A DNA stretch of 52,373 bases from Microbacterium testaceum (lineage in GTDB: Bacteria; Actinomycetota; Actinomycetes; Actinomycetales; Microbacteriaceae). Location: the NCBI RefSeq assembly GCF_001476285.1, contig NZ_LDRU01000101.1, positions 1 through 52,373 on the forward strand, read 5' to 3'. The position numbers and the translations under genes were made by a program. The notes under the pieces are model-generated. The model made no database searches. It was not told the origin of the DNA and was given only the letters and a program-made list of their open reading frames with translations. Of the stretch, positions 15,865 to 26,582 are shown in pieces (positions within the stretch are counted from its first letter, which is position 1; every line of letters starts with the position of its first letter).

Positions 15865-16407
15865 TCACTTCGAGATGCCGTCCATCAGCGCGGAGAGGTA
15901 GGCGGGGTCGCTGACGATGGCGATCGCGATGCAGGTGCCGCCCACGAGGGCGGCCACGGCGAAGCCGACGAGAGGGATCCAGAAGGCGATGCGGCCGCGC
16001 TTGAGCCGACGCCAGGTCAGCAGAGCGGTGACGAGGTAGACGACGCCGTAGACCACGGCGGCCACCGCACCCCAGACGAAACCGGCGGCCAGGTTCGAGT
16101 AGGTCGCGTCGACGTTGAGGACCTTCGCCGCCTGCTCGGCATAGTGAGGGAAGTCCAGCACCTGCACGATCGTCGTGACGACCGAGAACAGCCCGTAGAC
16201 GAGCAGCATGAGCGTGATGACGCGGTCGACTAGGGGCCCGCGGGCCGGCGCCGGTGCGACGGTGGACGACGCCGGAGCGGCCGGCTGCGGGGCGACGCCC
16301 GCGTCGAGCGACTCCGTGACCTCCGGACGCTGGATGCGAGCCTGCTGCTCCTCGGGCGTCGCGTACTCCCCGAACTGCGGACGCGGCCGCGGGTCGACGT
16401 CGCTCAC
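15865..16407 (-). CDS. Multi-pass membrane protein (DUF6264-like), hypothetical
   Basis: A 180-residue protein. The N-terminal 55 residues are Pro/Ala/Glu-rich and cytoplasmic, followed by about three to four hydrophobic helices ([74 protein letters not shown]). It resembles Microbacteriaceae membrane proteins annotated as DUF6264, an assignment from memory. Its GTG at 16407 overlaps the stop of ispH (GTGA), so it is coupled to ispH, but no role in isoprenoid synthesis is established. Confidence 0.75.
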   Translation of the reverse strand: MSDVDPRPRPQFGEYATPEEQQARIQRPEVTESLDAGVAPQPAAPASSTVAPAPARGPLVDRVITLMLLVYGLFSVVTTIVQVLDFPHYAEQAAKVLNVDATYSNLAAGFVWGAVAAVVYGVVYLVTALLTWRRLKRGRIAFWIPLVGFAVAALVGGTCIAIAIVSDPAYLSALMDGISK

Positions 16408-17465
16408 GAACGACCCCGGCCGCCCAGCGCCCGCTGGTCGCGCTGGCCGGCGGCATCCTGACGCAGCTCCTTCGGGAGCGAGAAGATCAGGTCTTCCTCG
16501 GCGGTCCGTACTTCTTCGACGTCGCGGTAGCCCGCGCCGGCGAGCTCCTCGAGCACCTCGGTCACGAGCACCTCGGGCACCGACGCGCCGCTGGTGACGC
16601 CGACCGTCTCGACGCCGTCGAGCCACTCCTGCTTGACCTCGTCGACGTAGTCGACCCGGTAGGCGGCCTTGGCACCGTGCTCGAGCGCGACCTCGACGAG
16701 GCGCACGCTATTGGAGGAGTTCGCGGAGCCCACGACGATGACGAGGTCGGCGCCGACGGCGACCTTCTTGATCGCGACCTGACGGTTCTGGGTGGCGTAG
16801 CAGATGTCGTCGGAGGGCGGGTCCTGCAGGTGCGGGAAGCGCAGGCGGAGTCGGCGAACCGTCTCCATCGTCTCGTCGACCGACAGCGTCGTCTGCGAGA
16901 GCCACACCACCTTCGACGGGTCGCGCACCTCGACGGTGTCGGCGTGCTCGGGCGAGTTGACGACGGTGACGTGCTCGGGAGCCTCGCCGGCGGTCCCCTC
17001 GACCTCTTCATGGCCGTCGTGGCCGATCAGCAGGATCTCGTAGTCATCGCGCGCGAAGCGCACGGCCTCGCGGTGCACCTTGGTGACGAGGGGGCACGTG
17101 GCGTCGATGGCCTGCAGGCCGCGGTCGGACGCCGCGGAGACGACGGCGGGAGAAACGCCGTGCGCGCTGAAGACGACGTGCGAGCCCTCGGGGACCTCGT
17201 CGACCTCTTCGACGAAGATCGCGCCCTTCTTCTCGAGCTCGGTCACCACGTGGATGTTGTGCACGATCTGCTTGCGCACGTACACGGGGGCACCGTAGCG
17301 GTCGAGGGCCTTCTCGACGGCGACGACGGCGCGGTCCACACCGGCGCAGTATCCGCGCGGTGCCGCCAGCAGCACCTTCTTCTGGCCTTTGACCGGGATA
17401 TCCTGGAGCCGCCCACGTCGACCCGGAATCCGGGGAACGGGCAGTTGGACGACAGGTGTGCTCAC
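16404..17465 (-). CDS. ispH: 4-hydroxy-3-methylbut-2-enyl diphosphate reductase
   Basis: A 353-residue iron-sulfur enzyme of the last MEP-pathway step, reducing HMBPP to isopentenyl and dimethylallyl diphosphate. The three cluster cysteines are C40 (GYCAGVDRA), C124 (DATCPLVTK) and C222 ([11 protein letters not shown]); VHNIHV and TTLSVDET also match. It has an N-terminal extension of about 30 residues relative to E. coli IspH. The GTG at 17465 follows TAGAAT (17472-17477, minus strand) by 6 nt. It is divergent from xseA, with only 57 bp between them, as in several actinobacteria. Confidence 0.97.
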   Translation of the reverse strand: MSTPVVQLPVPRIPGRRGRLQDIPVKGQKKVLLAAPRGYCAGVDRAVVAVEKALDRYGAPVYVRKQIVHNIHVVTELEKKGAIFVEEVDEVPEGSHVVFSAHGVSPAVVSAASDRGLQAIDATCPLVTKVHREAVRFARDDYEILLIGHDGHEEVEGTAGEAPEHVTVVNSPEHADTVEVRDPSKVVWLSQTTLSVDETMETVRRLRLRFPHLQDPPSDDICYATQNRQVAIKKVAVGADLVIVVGSANSSNSVRLVEVALEHGAKAAYRVDYVDEVKQEWLDGVETVGVTSGASVPEVLVTEVLEELAGAGYRDVEEVRTAEEDLIFSLPKELRQDAAGQRDQRALGGRGRS

Positions 17466-17522
17466 CCCTCGATTCTACCGGGGCGCCCCTGGACGACGGC
17501 CGAACCCCGCAGACTGGAGCCC

Positions 17523-18854
17523 ATGACCTCGTTCCATCCCGAGACGGTACCCGGCGAGGCGCCCCCCGCCGACTCGGTCCACCCTCGCGACTCGCGAACC
17601 GACACCCCCACGTCGGTGTCGCGCCTGAACGACACGATCCGCGGCTTCATCGAACGCTGGGGCTCGGTCTGGGTCGAGGGCGAGATCACCTCGTTCAACC
17701 GCCGGGGTGGCAACGTCTTCGGTCGCTTGAAAGACCTCAACACCGAGTCCACGGTGGCGTTCCGCATCTGGTCGAGCACGCTCGCGCGCCTCCCCAAGGA
17801 CTTCCAGGTGGGCGACCACGTCGTGGCGTGCGTCAAGGCGGACTACTTCCCCCGCACGGGCGACTTCTCGTTCGCGATCTCCGCCATGCGTCACGTCGGC
17901 CTCGGCGAACAGCTCGAGCGGCTCGAGCGACTGCGCGTGCAGCTGCGTTCCGAGGGTCTGTTCGACCCCGTGCGCAAGAAGAAGCTGCCCTTCCTCCCCC
18001 ACTGCATCGGCCTCATCACGGGTGAGAACTCGGACGCCGAGAAAGACGTGCACCGCAACGCCGAGCTGCGTTGGCCGCGGGTGAACTTCCGCACGAAGTA
18101 CGCCGCGGTCCAGGGCGACCGCTGCGTCCCGGAGACCCTGGCCGCGTTGAAGGCTCTGGATGCCGACCCCGAGGTCGACGTCATCATCATCGCCCGTGGG
18201 GGCGGCGATCCGCAGACCCTTCTCGGCTTCAGCGACGAGCGCCTATTGCGCGCGGTGGCCGCGGCATCCACGCCGGTCGTCAGCGCGATCGGCCACGAGA
18301 ACGACCGACCCCTGCTCGACGAGGTCGCCGACCTCCGCGCCTCCACTCCCACCGACGCCGCAAAACGCGTGGTTCCCGACGTCGCCGAACAGCGGGCTCT
18401 CGTCGCGCAGCTGCGCGCACGGCTGACCGGACGCCTCACGCAGCGCGTGCTGCACGACATCGCCCAGCTCGAGCAGATCCGTTCGCGTCCGTCGCTGCGC
18501 ACCCCGCACGCCATGCTCACCTCACGGGCGCAGGAGCTGTGGATGCTCTCGAACCGCGGCCGTGACATCGTCGATCGCCGACTCGAGAGTGAACAGCGCC
18601 GGACACGCGAGCTGAGCGCGTCCCTGCGCGCGCTCTCGCCTCTCGCGACACTCGCACGCGGTTATGCGATCGCCCAGGTCGAGGGCGGTGCGATCGTCCG
18701 CGACGCGAGCCAAGCCCCCGCCGGAACCGCGCTCACCGTCACGGTCGCGCGCGGATCGCTGACGGCCCGCTCGGAAGGCGAGATCGATGAGACGCCCGTC
18801 GCTCCGCTCGACGGCGAGGCATCGGGCGACGGCGTGTCGGTGGGTCCCGCCTAA
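17523..18854 (+). CDS. xseA: Exodeoxyribonuclease VII large subunit
   Basis: A 443-residue subunit of the metal-independent single-strand DNA exonuclease used in repair. The N-terminal OB-fold ([29 protein letters not shown]) is followed by the catalytic Exonuc_VII_L region with [41 protein letters not shown] and [27 protein letters not shown], then a long helical C-terminus. The ATG at 17523 sits before the first conserved segment; the open frame upstream is antisense to ispH and not coding. XseB follows 10 bp downstream. Confidence 0.96.
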   Translation: MTSFHPETVPGEAPPADSVHPRDSRTDTPTSVSRLNDTIRGFIERWGSVWVEGEITSFNRRGGNVFGRLKDLNTESTVAFRIWSSTLARLPKDFQVGDHVVACVKADYFPRTGDFSFAISAMRHVGLGEQLERLERLRVQLRSEGLFDPVRKKKLPFLPHCIGLITGENSDAEKDVHRNAELRWPRVNFRTKYAAVQGDRCVPETLAALKALDADPEVDVIIIARGGGDPQTLLGFSDERLLRAVAAASTPVVSAIGHENDRPLLDEVADLRASTPTDAAKRVVPDVAEQRALVAQLRARLTGRLTQRVLHDIAQLEQIRSRPSLRTPHAMLTSRAQELWMLSNRGRDIVDRRLESEQRRTRELSASLRALSPLATLARGYAIAQVEGGAIVRDASQAPAGTALTVTVARGSLTARSEGEIDETPVAPLDGEASGDGVSVGPA

Positions 18855-18864
18855 GATGGATGCC

Positions 18865-19095
18865 ATGACCGCGACGACTCCCGGACCCTCGGCAGACGTC
18901 GCGACCCTCTCTTTCGAACAGGCACGCGATGAACTCGTGCGTGTCGTGTCCGAGCTCGAGCAGGGCGCACCCACGCTCGAGGAGTCGCTGGCCCTCTGGG
19001 AGCGCGGCGAACAGCTCTACGCGCGCTGCGAAGAGTGGCTCCTCGGGGCCAAGCGCCGTCTCGACGCCGCCCGCGGCGAGGGCGAGGACGCCTGA
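18865..19095 (+). CDS. xseB: Exodeoxyribonuclease VII small subunit
   Basis: A 76-residue, all-helical subunit: [46 protein letters not shown] matches the family signature. The ATG at 18865 is preferred over the ATG at 18856 because TAAGAT (18852-18857) lies exactly 7 nt upstream, the leaderless pattern; this box lies at the xseA stop codon, so xseB may have its own promoter besides readthrough. The stop overlaps the start of the DUF4245 gene. Confidence 0.93.
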   Translation: MTATTPGPSADVATLSFEQARDELVRVVSELEQGAPTLEESLALWERGEQLYARCEEWLLGAKRRLDAARGEGEDA

Positions 19096-19727
19096 TGGCC
19101 CGCGTCGTCGCCGAGCTCGGCCGTCCCGAGACTCCGGAGGAGACCGCAGCCCGCAAGGCCGAGTCGTCCCGCCGCTATCGCTCGAGCAAGACCTTCCGCA
19201 ACCTGATCGCGGCGCTGCTGGTGACCGTCGCGGTCGTCTTCGTCGTCGTCGCCGCGGTCCCGCGCGGCGAGCCGGTCCCCCGCCCCGAGCCGGATGTCCC
19301 CGCACTGGCCGCCGACCTCGAGACCGATCGCGGCCGCCCCGTGCTGACACCCTCGCTCGGCGAGGGCTGGCGGGTCAACCAGGCCACGGTCGAAGGCGTC
19401 GGAGGCACCGAGGCCTGGACGATGGTCTACGTCCGGTCGGGCGAGTCCGGATTCCTCCGTGTCGCCCAGGGCTTCGACACCGACGAGGCCTGGGTCGCTC
19501 AGGTCCTCGACGGAACACGGAGCACCGAGACCACCGAGATCGACGGGATCACCTGGAACGTCTACCGCCCGGCCAACCCGTCCGGCACCGGCAACATCGA
19601 CTATGCGCTGGCGACCCCCGCCGGCCCCGACTACGTGCTCGTCTACGGTGACGCCGCGCCCGAGACCGCGGCACTCGCGGCGGCGTCGGTGTCCGCGCAG
19701 GTGAAGCAGCTGAAAGAGATCCCGTGA
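19095..19727 (+). CDS. DUF4245 domain-containing membrane protein
   Basis: A 210-residue protein: a charged cytoplasmic N-terminus, one transmembrane helix (about 36-55, NLIAALLVTVAVVFVVVAAV), then an extracytoplasmic domain (about 150 residues) of the DUF4245 type. Genes of this family commonly lie between xseB and fumarase/glpX genes in actinobacteria, as here. The ATG at 19095 overlaps the xseB stop, and its own stop overlaps the carbonic anhydrase start. Function unknown. Confidence 0.88.
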   Translation: MARVVAELGRPETPEETAARKAESSRRYRSSKTFRNLIAALLVTVAVVFVVVAAVPRGEPVPRPEPDVPALAADLETDRGRPVLTPSLGEGWRVNQATVEGVGGTEAWTMVYVRSGESGFLRVAQGFDTDEAWVAQVLDGTRSTETTEIDGITWNVYRPANPSGTGNIDYALATPAGPDYVLVYGDAAPETAALAAASVSAQVKQLKEIP

Positions 19728-20410
19728 GCGCACCCCTGACCCCCGGCCAGGTCTGGCAGCAGATGGTCGAAGGCAACCGCCGGTTCGTGACCGGAGCACC
19801 CGCGCACCCGCGTCAAGACGTCGAGCGCCGCGCCGAGCTCGCCGGTTCGCAACATCCGACCGCCGCCCTGTTCGGGTGCTCCGACTCGCGCCTGGCCGCC
19901 GAGATCATCTTCGACGAGGGACTCGGCGACCTCTTCGTGGTCCGTAACGCCGGCCAGGTCATCTCGGATTCAGTGATCGGCAGCCTCGAGTACGCCGTCG
20001 GCGTCCTCGAAGTGCCCCTCATCGTCGTCCTCGCCCACGACGCGTGCGGCGCTGTCGGTGCCGCGATCGAGAGCACCGGCGTCGACGCGCCGACCCTCCC
20101 CGCGTACATCTGGCGTCAGATCGCGCCGATCGTGCCCGCGGTGCGTCGCGTGCAGCGCCAGACCGCGGTGGACGGACACCTGCCCGACCATGTCGACCCC
20201 GAACTCGTCGGGCGCGAGCATCTGCGCCACACCGTGGGCGAGCTGCTCCGCGCATCCGAGCTCATCAGCGAAGCCGTCGCCGAGGGCCGCACCGCAGTCG
20301 TCGGGGCCAACTACCGACTCGACGAGGGGGAAGCGTTCCCCGTCGTCATCGTGGGCGACGTCGACGACCCCCGGGTCGACGACCCCCGCTTCGCGGACAC
20401 CCGCATCTGA
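19724..20410 (+). CDS. Beta-class carbonic anhydrase
   Basis: A 228-residue zinc enzyme interconverting CO2 and bicarbonate. The zinc ligands C52, H105 and C108 and the Asp-Arg dyad D54/R56 are all present (GCSDSR and LAHDACGAV). The product begins at GTG 19724, overlapping the DUF4245 stop (GTGA). Placement in the fumarase run, and the PEP carboxylase elsewhere in the window, fit a role in supplying bicarbonate for anaplerosis; that link is inference. Confidence 0.93.
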   Translation: MSAPLTPGQVWQQMVEGNRRFVTGAPAHPRQDVERRAELAGSQHPTAALFGCSDSRLAAEIIFDEGLGDLFVVRNAGQVISDSVIGSLEYAVGVLEVPLIVVLAHDACGAVGAAIESTGVDAPTLPAYIWRQIAPIVPAVRRVQRQTAVDGHLPDHVDPELVGREHLRHTVGELLRASELISEAVAEGRTAVVGANYRLDEGEAFPVVIVGDVDDPRVDDPRFADTRI

Positions 20411-20442
20411 GAACCGAACGAACGACCTGGAGGAACGACGAC

Positions 20443-21837
20443 GTGACCGACACCGAGTACCGCATCGAGCACGACACCATGGGTGAAGTGCGCGTGCCGA
20501 AGGACGCCCTGTACGCGGCGCAGACGCAGCGCGCGGTCGAGAACTTCCCGATCTCGGGCTCGGGTCTCGAGTCGACGCAGATCGCGGCACTGGCCCGGAT
20601 CAAGAAGGCCGCGGCCCTCGCGAACAAGGATCTCGGCACTCTCGACGGTCGGATCGCGGATGCCATCGCCCAGGCTGCGGATGAGGTCGTCACCGGGGTG
20701 CACGACGCCCACTTCCCCGTCGACACGTACCAGACCGGCAGCGGCACGTCGTCGAACATGAACATGAACGAAGTGCTCGCGACCCTCGCGACGCGCATCC
20801 TCGGTTCGACGGTGCACCCCAACGACCACGTCAACGCCTCGCAGTCGTCGAACGACGTCTTCCCGACGTCCGTGCACATCGCCGTGACCCAGGCGCTCAT
20901 CACCGACCTCATCCCCGCGCTCGACCACCTCGCGGTCGCCCTCGAGGCCAAGGCCGATGCCTGGAAGGGCATCGTGAAGTCGGGCCGCACGCACCTCATG
21001 GACGCGACGCCCGTCACGCTCGGTCAGGAATTCGGCGGCTACGCCCGCCAGATGCGCCTCGGCATCGAGCGCGTGGAGGCCGTCCTCCCCCGCGTCGCCG
21101 AGGTCCCCCTCGGCGGGACGGCCGTCGGCACCGGCATCAACACGCCGCTCGGCTTCCCGCAGAAGGTCATCGAGATCCTCGCCGCCGAGACGCAGCTCCC
21201 GATCACCGAGGCCAAGGACCACTTCGAGGCTCAGGCCAACCGCGACGGTCTCGTCGAGGCATCCGGGGCCCTCCGCACGATCGCGGTCTCGCTCACCAAG
21301 ATCAACAACGACATCCGCTGGATGGGTTCGGGCCCGAACACGGGTCTCGGCGAACTCCACATCCCCGACCTGCAGCCCGGCTCGTCGATCATGCCCGGCA
21401 AGGTCAACCCCGTCGTCCCCGAGGCCACCCTCATGGTCTGCGCGCGCGTCATCGGCAACGACGCCACGGTCGCCTGGGCCGGCGCATCGGGATCGTTCGA
21501 GCTGAACGTCGCCATCCCCGTCATGGGGACGGCCCTGCTGGAGTCGATCCGCCTGCTCTCCAATGCCGTGCGCGTGCTCGCCGACAAGACCATCGACGGT
21601 CTCGAAGCCAACGTTGCTCGCGCCGAGGCCTTCGCCGGCATGTCCCCGTCGATCGTCACACCCCTGAACAAGGTCATCGGCTACGAGGCGGCTGCGAAGA
21701 TCGCGAAGCACGCCGTCGCCAAGGGCATCACCGTGCGCGAGGCCGTCATCGACCTGGGCTACGTCGAGCGCGGCGAGATCACCGAAGAGGTGCTGGACGC
21801 CAAGCTCGACCTGCTCTCGATGACTCACCCGGGCTGA
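20443..21837 (+). CDS. fumC: Class II fumarate hydratase
   Basis: A 464-residue TCA-cycle enzyme hydrating fumarate to malate. Signatures are [34 protein letters not shown] and the superfamily loop [14 protein letters not shown] at 20443 is chosen because it is followed by the conserved [16 protein letters not shown] and preceded by a GGAGG site at about 20430-20434. It ends the xseA-fumC run; a two-component system with its own promoter box starts 41 bp later. Confidence 0.97.
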   Translation: MTDTEYRIEHDTMGEVRVPKDALYAAQTQRAVENFPISGSGLESTQIAALARIKKAAALANKDLGTLDGRIADAIAQAADEVVTGVHDAHFPVDTYQTGSGTSSNMNMNEVLATLATRILGSTVHPNDHVNASQSSNDVFPTSVHIAVTQALITDLIPALDHLAVALEAKADAWKGIVKSGRTHLMDATPVTLGQEFGGYARQMRLGIERVEAVLPRVAEVPLGGTAVGTGINTPLGFPQKVIEILAAETQLPITEAKDHFEAQANRDGLVEASGALRTIAVSLTKINNDIRWMGSGPNTGLGELHIPDLQPGSSIMPGKVNPVVPEATLMVCARVIGNDATVAWAGASGSFELNVAIPVMGTALLESIRLLSNAVRVLADKTIDGLEANVARAEAFAGMSPSIVTPLNKVIGYEAAAKIAKHAVAKGITVREAVIDLGYVERGEITEEVLDAKLDLLSMTHPG

Positions 21838-21878
21838 GCCCCGCAAGATCGAACGCCGAGGCGCGCCATAATCGAAGG

Positions 21879-23294
21879 ATGAGCCGCGCACCGAGACCCG
21901 TCTCGGTGCGCGCGCGACTCCTCGGCGCGATCCTCGGCGTTCTGCTGTTGGGACTCATCATCGCGGGAGGGGTCACCTTCCTCGTGCAGAGCGAGCGTGT
22001 CATCGCCAACGCGGAACGTCAGCTCGACGGCTTCTCGAGCACGGCCCCATCCAGCGGAACGGATGCCGTCGAGCTCGTCGGTGCGACCATCCCCGGACGC
22101 ACCGACGGCACCGTCGCCCTGTCGGGCACGACGGTGCTCGCGGGTACACCGTCGCCGCCGGGGCTCTCCCTCTCGGACGACACGCGCTTCGTCTCGGCCG
22201 TCAGCGACGCGATCGCGCGCGGAGAACTGCGCGGGCGCGTCGACAGCGAGCACGGACCGGTTCTGTACGCCGCCGTCCCGCTCGACGGGGCTTCGGTCGT
22301 CCAGGCGATCTCGATCGACCAACGGATGGAGCTGGTCACCCTCTCGACCACCACGTTCGCCATCGCGGGCACCGTGGTCCTGCTCGCGGTGGCCGTCGCG
22401 GGCTGGTTCGTGACCGGCCTGCTCTTCTCGCCCCTGCGGCGGCTCCGCGACACGACGGATGCCATCACCCTGGCGGATCTGGGCACGCGTCTGCCGCCGC
22501 AGGGCAACGATGAGATCGCCGACCTCACCTCCTCCGTCAACTCGATGCTGGATCGTCTCGCGATGTCCGTCGAAGCCCAGCGACAGCTGCTCGACGACGT
22601 GCGTCATGAGCTCAAGACGCCGATCACGATCGTGCGTGGGCACCTCGAGATGATGGACCCCGTCGACCCGCACGACGTCTCCGAGACGCGCGACCTCGGA
22701 ATCGCCGAACTGGACCGCCTTTCGCGTCTGGTCGACGACATCGATGCCCTGGCCGTGGTCGAGGCCGGTTCTCTGACCACCGAGGTCATCCAGGTCGCGG
22801 CTCTGACGGACCGCGTCGGCGAGCTGGTCAGCGCGATCCCCCACCACACCTGGACGGTCGAGTCCCGCGGTCGCGGAGCGATCCACGGCGACCACGACCG
22901 CCTCGTTCAAGCATGGCTGCAGCTCGCGGACAACGCCGCGAAGTACACCCCACCGGGGACGCCGATCGAGATCGGCAGCAGCGTCGGTGACAGCAGCGCC
23001 GATCTGTGGGTGCGCGACCACGGTCCCGGCATCCCTCCCGCTGCGCGCCACCGCGTCTTCCGCCGGTTCGACCGCATCTCGACGCGTCGCGGGGTCGAGG
23101 GATCCGGACTCGGACTGTCGATCGTGGATGCCATCGCCAAAGCCCACGAGGGCTACTGCAGCGTCAGCGACACGCCCGGTGGCGGCGCGACCGTCACGTT
23201 GCATCTCCCTCTCGGTCGGTCGCACTCCGCCGCCGACCTCCCCACCCCCGTGCGCGCCGGAGACGTCGTGATGCAGAGAGAGGCCACCGGATGA
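21879..23294 (+). CDS. Sensor histidine kinase
   Basis: A 471-residue membrane kinase. TM1 is at about 15-36 and TM2 at about 158-182, with a roughly 120-residue extracytoplasmic sensor between. A HAMP linker follows (LFSPLRRLRDTTDAITLADLGTRLP), then the HisKA domain with H243 in RHELKTPITIVRGHLE and a HATPase domain (DNAAKYTPPGTPI, GPGIPP, GSGLGLSI). It should autophosphorylate and pass phosphate to the overlapping response regulator. CATAAT lies 6 nt before the ATG. The stimulus is unknown. Confidence 0.95.
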   Translation: MSRAPRPVSVRARLLGAILGVLLLGLIIAGGVTFLVQSERVIANAERQLDGFSSTAPSSGTDAVELVGATIPGRTDGTVALSGTTVLAGTPSPPGLSLSDDTRFVSAVSDAIARGELRGRVDSEHGPVLYAAVPLDGASVVQAISIDQRMELVTLSTTTFAIAGTVVLLAVAVAGWFVTGLLFSPLRRLRDTTDAITLADLGTRLPPQGNDEIADLTSSVNSMLDRLAMSVEAQRQLLDDVRHELKTPITIVRGHLEMMDPVDPHDVSETRDLGIAELDRLSRLVDDIDALAVVEAGSLTTEVIQVAALTDRVGELVSAIPHHTWTVESRGRGAIHGDHDRLVQAWLQLADNAAKYTPPGTPIEIGSSVGDSSADLWVRDHGPGIPPAARHRVFRRFDRISTRRGVEGSGLGLSIVDAIAKAHEGYCSVSDTPGGGATVTLHLPLGRSHSAADLPTPVRAGDVVMQREATG

Positions 23295-23947
23295 CTCGCA
23301 TCCTCATCGCCGAGGACGAAGAGCGCATCGCCGCGTTCGTCGCGAAAGGATTGGAGGCGGCCGGCTACCAGACCGCGACCGTCGACGACGGTGCCGAAGC
23401 CCTGAGCGCCGCTTTGTCCGGCGACATCGACCTGGTGCTGCTCGACGTCGGACTGCCCACACTCGATGGCTTCGAGGTGCTTCGCACCCTCCGGGGACAG
23501 GGGTCCGCGATCCCCGTGATCATGCTCACCGCGCGGACCAGCACGCGCGACACCGTGGACGGTCTCGACGCGGGAGCGAACGACTACATGGCGAAGCCCT
23601 TCAAGTTCGATGAGCTGCTCGCGCGCGTCAGGTCGAGACTGCGTGAACCGCTCACGGCGCACACCATCTCGATCTCGCACGGCGACATCACGCTCGACGT
23701 GCGCGGGCGACGGGCGAGCATCGACGGGCGCGACGTCGACCTGAGCGCGCGCGAGTTCGCCCTCGCCGAGGAGTTCCTCCGCCACGCGGGGCAGGTCCTC
23801 AGCCGCGAGCAGCTCCTCAGCCGCGTCTGGGGCATGGACTTCGACCCCGGCTCCAACGTCGTCGACGTGTACGTGAGATACCTTCGCGCGAAGTTCGGCG
23901 CCAGCCGCATCGCGACCGTGCGCGGAGCCGGCTACCGCTGGGAGTAG
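23291..23947 (+). CDS. OmpR/PhoB-family response regulator
   Basis: A 218-residue DNA-binding response regulator. The receiver domain has the acidic pocket E8-D9-E10, phosphoacceptor D52 (LVLLDVGLP), T80 and K102 (YMAKPF). The C-terminal winged helix reads LSAREFALAEEFLRHAGQVLSREQLLSRVWG and VDVYVRYLRAKFG, typical of OmpR/PhoB regulators. The ATG at 23291 overlaps the kinase stop (ATGA), so the pair is coupled. A terminator follows at 23964-23991. Confidence 0.96.
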   Translation: MTRILIAEDEERIAAFVAKGLEAAGYQTATVDDGAEALSAALSGDIDLVLLDVGLPTLDGFEVLRTLRGQGSAIPVIMLTARTSTRDTVDGLDAGANDYMAKPFKFDELLARVRSRLREPLTAHTISISHGDITLDVRGRRASIDGRDVDLSAREFALAEEFLRHAGQVLSREQLLSRVWGMDFDPGSNVVDVYVRYLRAKFGASRIATVRGAGYRWE

Positions 23948-23963
23948 TCGCCGTTAACCCGAA

Positions 23964-23991
23964 AGCCCCCGGCGGGGGGAAACCGGGGGCT
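23964..23991 (+). terminator. Terminator of the two-component operon
   Basis: AGCCCCCGG / CCGGGGGCT, 9-bp stem (23964-23972, 23983-23991) with a G-rich loop of 10 nt. Confidence 0.8.
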
Positions 23992-24195
23992 GTGGGGAGA
24001 TCCTGCTCCGGGGGTCTGCTGACTTACCCGAAATGCAGCGACCAGCCCGTTGAGAGCGGATCTCATGTTCATTTCTCAGGGGGAACCGCCGGGGGCGGTG
24101 ACGAGACTGTTCCCTCGTCGATGGCTCCAGTCTGCCGCCTGCATATGAAAGCCACAGGAGCCGAGGATGAGAATGCTCTCATCTGCGCAACGACA
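23992..24195. other. Unexplained 200-bp intergenic region rich in hairpins, candidate structured RNA
   Basis: Between two convergent genes that already have their own terminators lie about 200 bp with no coding signal I trust. Perfect small hairpins include ACCGCC-ggg-GGCGGT (24085-24099), GACGAG/CTCGTC (24100-24105, 24114-24119) and GATGAGA-atgc-TCTCATC (24166-24183). The region is less GC-rich than its surroundings. A small RNA on either strand is possible, but no promoter or family match could be established by eye. Confidence 0.25.
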
Positions 24196-24224
24196 GAGGG
24201 CTCGAGCGGTCCGCTCGAGCCCTC
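24196..24224 (-). terminator. Terminator of phoH
   Basis: GAGGGCTCGAGCGG / CCGCTCGAGCCCTC, 14-bp arms separated by one base (24196-24209, 24211-24224), 13 bp past the phoH stop. Confidence 0.85.
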
Positions 24225-24237
24225 GTCGGAGATTCGG

Positions 24238-25587
24238 TCAGGAAAGTTCGCCGGCCTCCAGGAGATCGGTCACGAGAGCGGCGATCGCCGAACGCTCCGA
24301 ACGCGTCAGGGTGACATGGCCGAAGAGCGCGTGGCCCTTCAGCGTCTCGATCACCGAGGCGACGCCGTCGTGGCGCCCCACGCGCAGATTGTCACGCTGC
24401 GCCACGTCGTGCGTGAGCACGACGCGGGAGTTCTGCCCGATGCGGCTCAGCACCGTGAGCAGCACATTCCGCTCGAGAGACTGGGCTTCGTCGACGATCA
24501 CGAAGGCATCGTGGAGGGAACGACCGCGGATGTGCGTGAGCGGCAGCACCTCCAGAAGACCACGTGCCAGCACTTCCTCGAGGACGTTGCCCGAGACGAC
24601 CGAGCCCAGCGTGTCGAAGACCGCCTGCCCCCAGGGCCCCATCTTCTCGGCCTGGTCGCCGGGCAGATACCCCAGCTCCTGCCCGCCGACGGCGAACAGC
24701 GGCCGGAAGACGATGATCTTCTTCTGCTGCTGCCGTTCGAGTACCGACTCGAGCGCGGCGCACAGCGCCAGCGCTGACTTGCCGGTGCCCGCCCGCCCGC
24801 CGAGCGACACGATGCCCACCTCGGGGTCGAGCAGCAGATCGAGGGCGATGCGTTGCTCGGCCGATCGACCGTGCAACCCGAAGGCGTCGCGGTCTCCGCG
24901 GACGAGCCGGAACTCGCCGTCGCCCGTGACACGGCCGAGCGCCGAACCGCGCTCGGAGTGGATGATCAGCCCCGTGTTCACCGGCAGACCGACGACCTCG
25001 TCGCTCGTGGCCACTTCGCTCTCATACAGGTCGCTGAGATCGTCGCCCGAGATGTCGAGAGACGCGATTCCCGTCCATCCCGAGTCCATCGCCTGCTCGG
25101 CCAGGTACTCCTCCGCCGTCAGGCCGAGGGACGCGGCCTTCACGCGCATCGGCAGATCCTTCGACACGACGGTGACCTCGGCGCCGTCCTTCGCGATGTT
25201 CATCGCGACAGCGAGGATGCGGCTGTCGTTGCCGCCCGTGCGCATGCCCGAGGGCAGGACCATCTGGTCGGTGTTGTTCAGCTCCACACGGAGAGTCCCG
25301 TCGTTGCCGACGGGGACGGGGAAGTCGAGGCGGCCGTGCTCGATCCGGAGCTCGTCGAGATGACGGAGCGCCTGCCGAGCGAAGTACCCGATTTCGGGGT
25401 CGTGGCGCTTGCCCTCGAGCTCGGTGATCACCACCACGGGTATCACGACCGAATGCTCCGCGAAGCGGAAGAATGCCCGCGGATCGCTCAGAAGGACAGA
25501 CGTGTCCAGAACATAGGTGCGCAGATCCTGTTCGGAGACGCTGCTCTCGTCGACGTGACGCTGGTCGAATGGTGCTCGTGCAGTCAC
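24238..25587 (-). CDS. PhoH family protein with N-terminal PIN domain (PhoH2 type)
   Basis: A 449-residue protein. The N-terminal PIN RNase domain begins [14 protein letters not shown] (acidic D28) and includes [15 protein letters not shown] and [11 protein letters not shown]. The C-terminal PhoH ATPase has Walker [14 protein letters not shown] and Walker [14 protein letters not shown]-PhoH fusions of this kind act as RNA helicase/RNases in mycobacteria. The start is GTG 25587 (GGGAG upstream). The frame is open beyond it, but that part is poorly conserved-looking. The 212 bp upstream (25588-25799) hold a relatively AT-rich promoter region and no gene. Confidence 0.93.
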   Translation of the reverse strand: MTARAPFDQRHVDESSVSEQDLRTYVLDTSVLLSDPRAFFRFAEHSVVIPVVVITELEGKRHDPEIGYFARQALRHLDELRIEHGRLDFPVPVGNDGTLRVELNNTDQMVLPSGMRTGGNDSRILAVAMNIAKDGAEVTVVSKDLPMRVKAASLGLTAEEYLAEQAMDSGWTGIASLDISGDDLSDLYESEVATSDEVVGLPVNTGLIIHSERGSALGRVTGDGEFRLVRGDRDAFGLHGRSAEQRIALDLLLDPEVGIVSLGGRAGTGKSALALCAALESVLERQQQKKIIVFRPLFAVGGQELGYLPGDQAEKMGPWGQAVFDTLGSVVSGNVLEEVLARGLLEVLPLTHIRGRSLHDAFVIVDEAQSLERNVLLTVLSRIGQNSRVVLTHDVAQRDNLRVGRHDGVASVIETLKGHALFGHVTLTRSERSAIAALVTDLLEAGELS

Positions 25588-25799
25588 AACCCACTCCCGA
25601 CCCGGGTGTCTCACCCGGCTGTCACGAGTCGACCTGTGGGTCACGAGTCGCAATCCGAAGGCCGACTCGATCGGGCTCCGTGCCCGATGTGATCACCGTA
25701 CGATGCCCAGCGGCATCCGAGGGTCGTTAACACACCACCAAAATGACAAGTGTGTGAACAAGTTTCACTCTCGTGGTGAGGGTTGTCGGCCCGTGAGCC

Positions 25800-26582
25800 T
25801 TACTGACCGAAACGCCGATCCCGGGCGGAGAAGTCGCGGATGGCCCGGAGGAAGTCGACCTCTCGCAGATCCGGACCCAGCGCCTCCACGAAGTAGAACT
25901 CGGAATGAGCGGACTGCCACAGGAGGAAATCGCTGAGGCGCTGCTCGCCCGAGGTGCGGATGACGAGGTCGGGGTCCGCCTGGCCGCCCGTGTACAGATG
26001 CTCGCCGATCTGCTCGGGCGTCAGACTGGCTGCGAGCTCCTCGAGAGAACCGCCCGACGCGTCGTGCTTCGCGATGATGCTGCGCACGGCGTCCACGATC
26101 TCGCTCCGACCCCCGTACCCCACCGCGAGGTTGACGTGCAGGCCGGTGTGCGAGCGCGTCCGCTCGGTGACCTCGCGCAGAACCTCGGCGAGCTCGGGCG
26201 GGAGCCCTTCGGCCCGACCCACGTGCTGGACGCGCCAGTCGGGTTCAAGCGACAGTTCACGGGCGAGCTCGGCGATGATCTCGAGCAGGTCACCCAGTTC
26301 GCGGCTGTCACGCTTGAGCAGGTTGTCGTTCGACAGCAGGTACAGCGACACGACGCCGATGCCCAGGTCGTCGCACCACCGCAGGAACTCGTGCATCTTC
26401 GCCGCGCCCGCGCGGTGCCCGTGCGCCGCGCTGTCGTAGCCGAGCTGACGCGCCCATCGGCGGTTGCCGTCGATCATCATGGCGACGTGGTGCGGAACGG
26501 TCGCGGGCATCCGTCGACGCAATCGCGAGGCGTACAGACGATACAGGGGGCCACGCCCCTCGTTCCTTCGCCTCCGCGCCAC
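25800..26582 (-). CDS. Isoprenyl transferase, cis-prenyltransferase (UppS family)
   Basis: A 260-residue cis-prenyltransferase that extends isoprenoid diphosphates for envelope carriers. The catalytic Asp is D38 in MMIDGNRRWARQLG; downstream are NLAVGYGGRSEIVDA and DLVIRTSGEQRLSDFLLWQSAHSEFYF. Neighbouring hemolysin III is the same context as the short-chain Z-farnesyl diphosphate synthase Rv1086 beside Rv1085c of M. tuberculosis, so a short-chain product is plausible rather than undecaprenyl diphosphate. The GTG at 26582 follows TAGCGT (26589-26594, minus strand) by 6 nt. Confidence 0.93.
   Translation of the reverse strand: MARRRRNEGRGPLYRLYASRLRRRMPATVPHHVAMMIDGNRRWARQLGYDSAAHGHRAGAAKMHEFLRWCDDLGIGVVSLYLLSNDNLLKRDSRELGDLLEIIAELARELSLEPDWRVQHVGRAEGLPPELAEVLREVTERTRSHTGLHVNLAVGYGGRSEIVDAVRSIIAKHDASGGSLEELAASLTPEQIGEHLYTGGQADPDLVIRTSGEQRLSDFLLWQSAHSEFYFVEALGPDLREVDFLRAIRDFSARDRRFGQ

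Noticed and set aside
16677..17522. 282-codon N-terminal extension of XseA
   Set aside because: It is antisense to ispH; the xseA product starts at 17523 just before the OB-fold.
23992..24195. Actinobacterial 6C small RNA
   Set aside because: There are C-runs on the minus strand, but I could not place two C6 loops in the required stems, so I left it as an unassigned candidate structured region.
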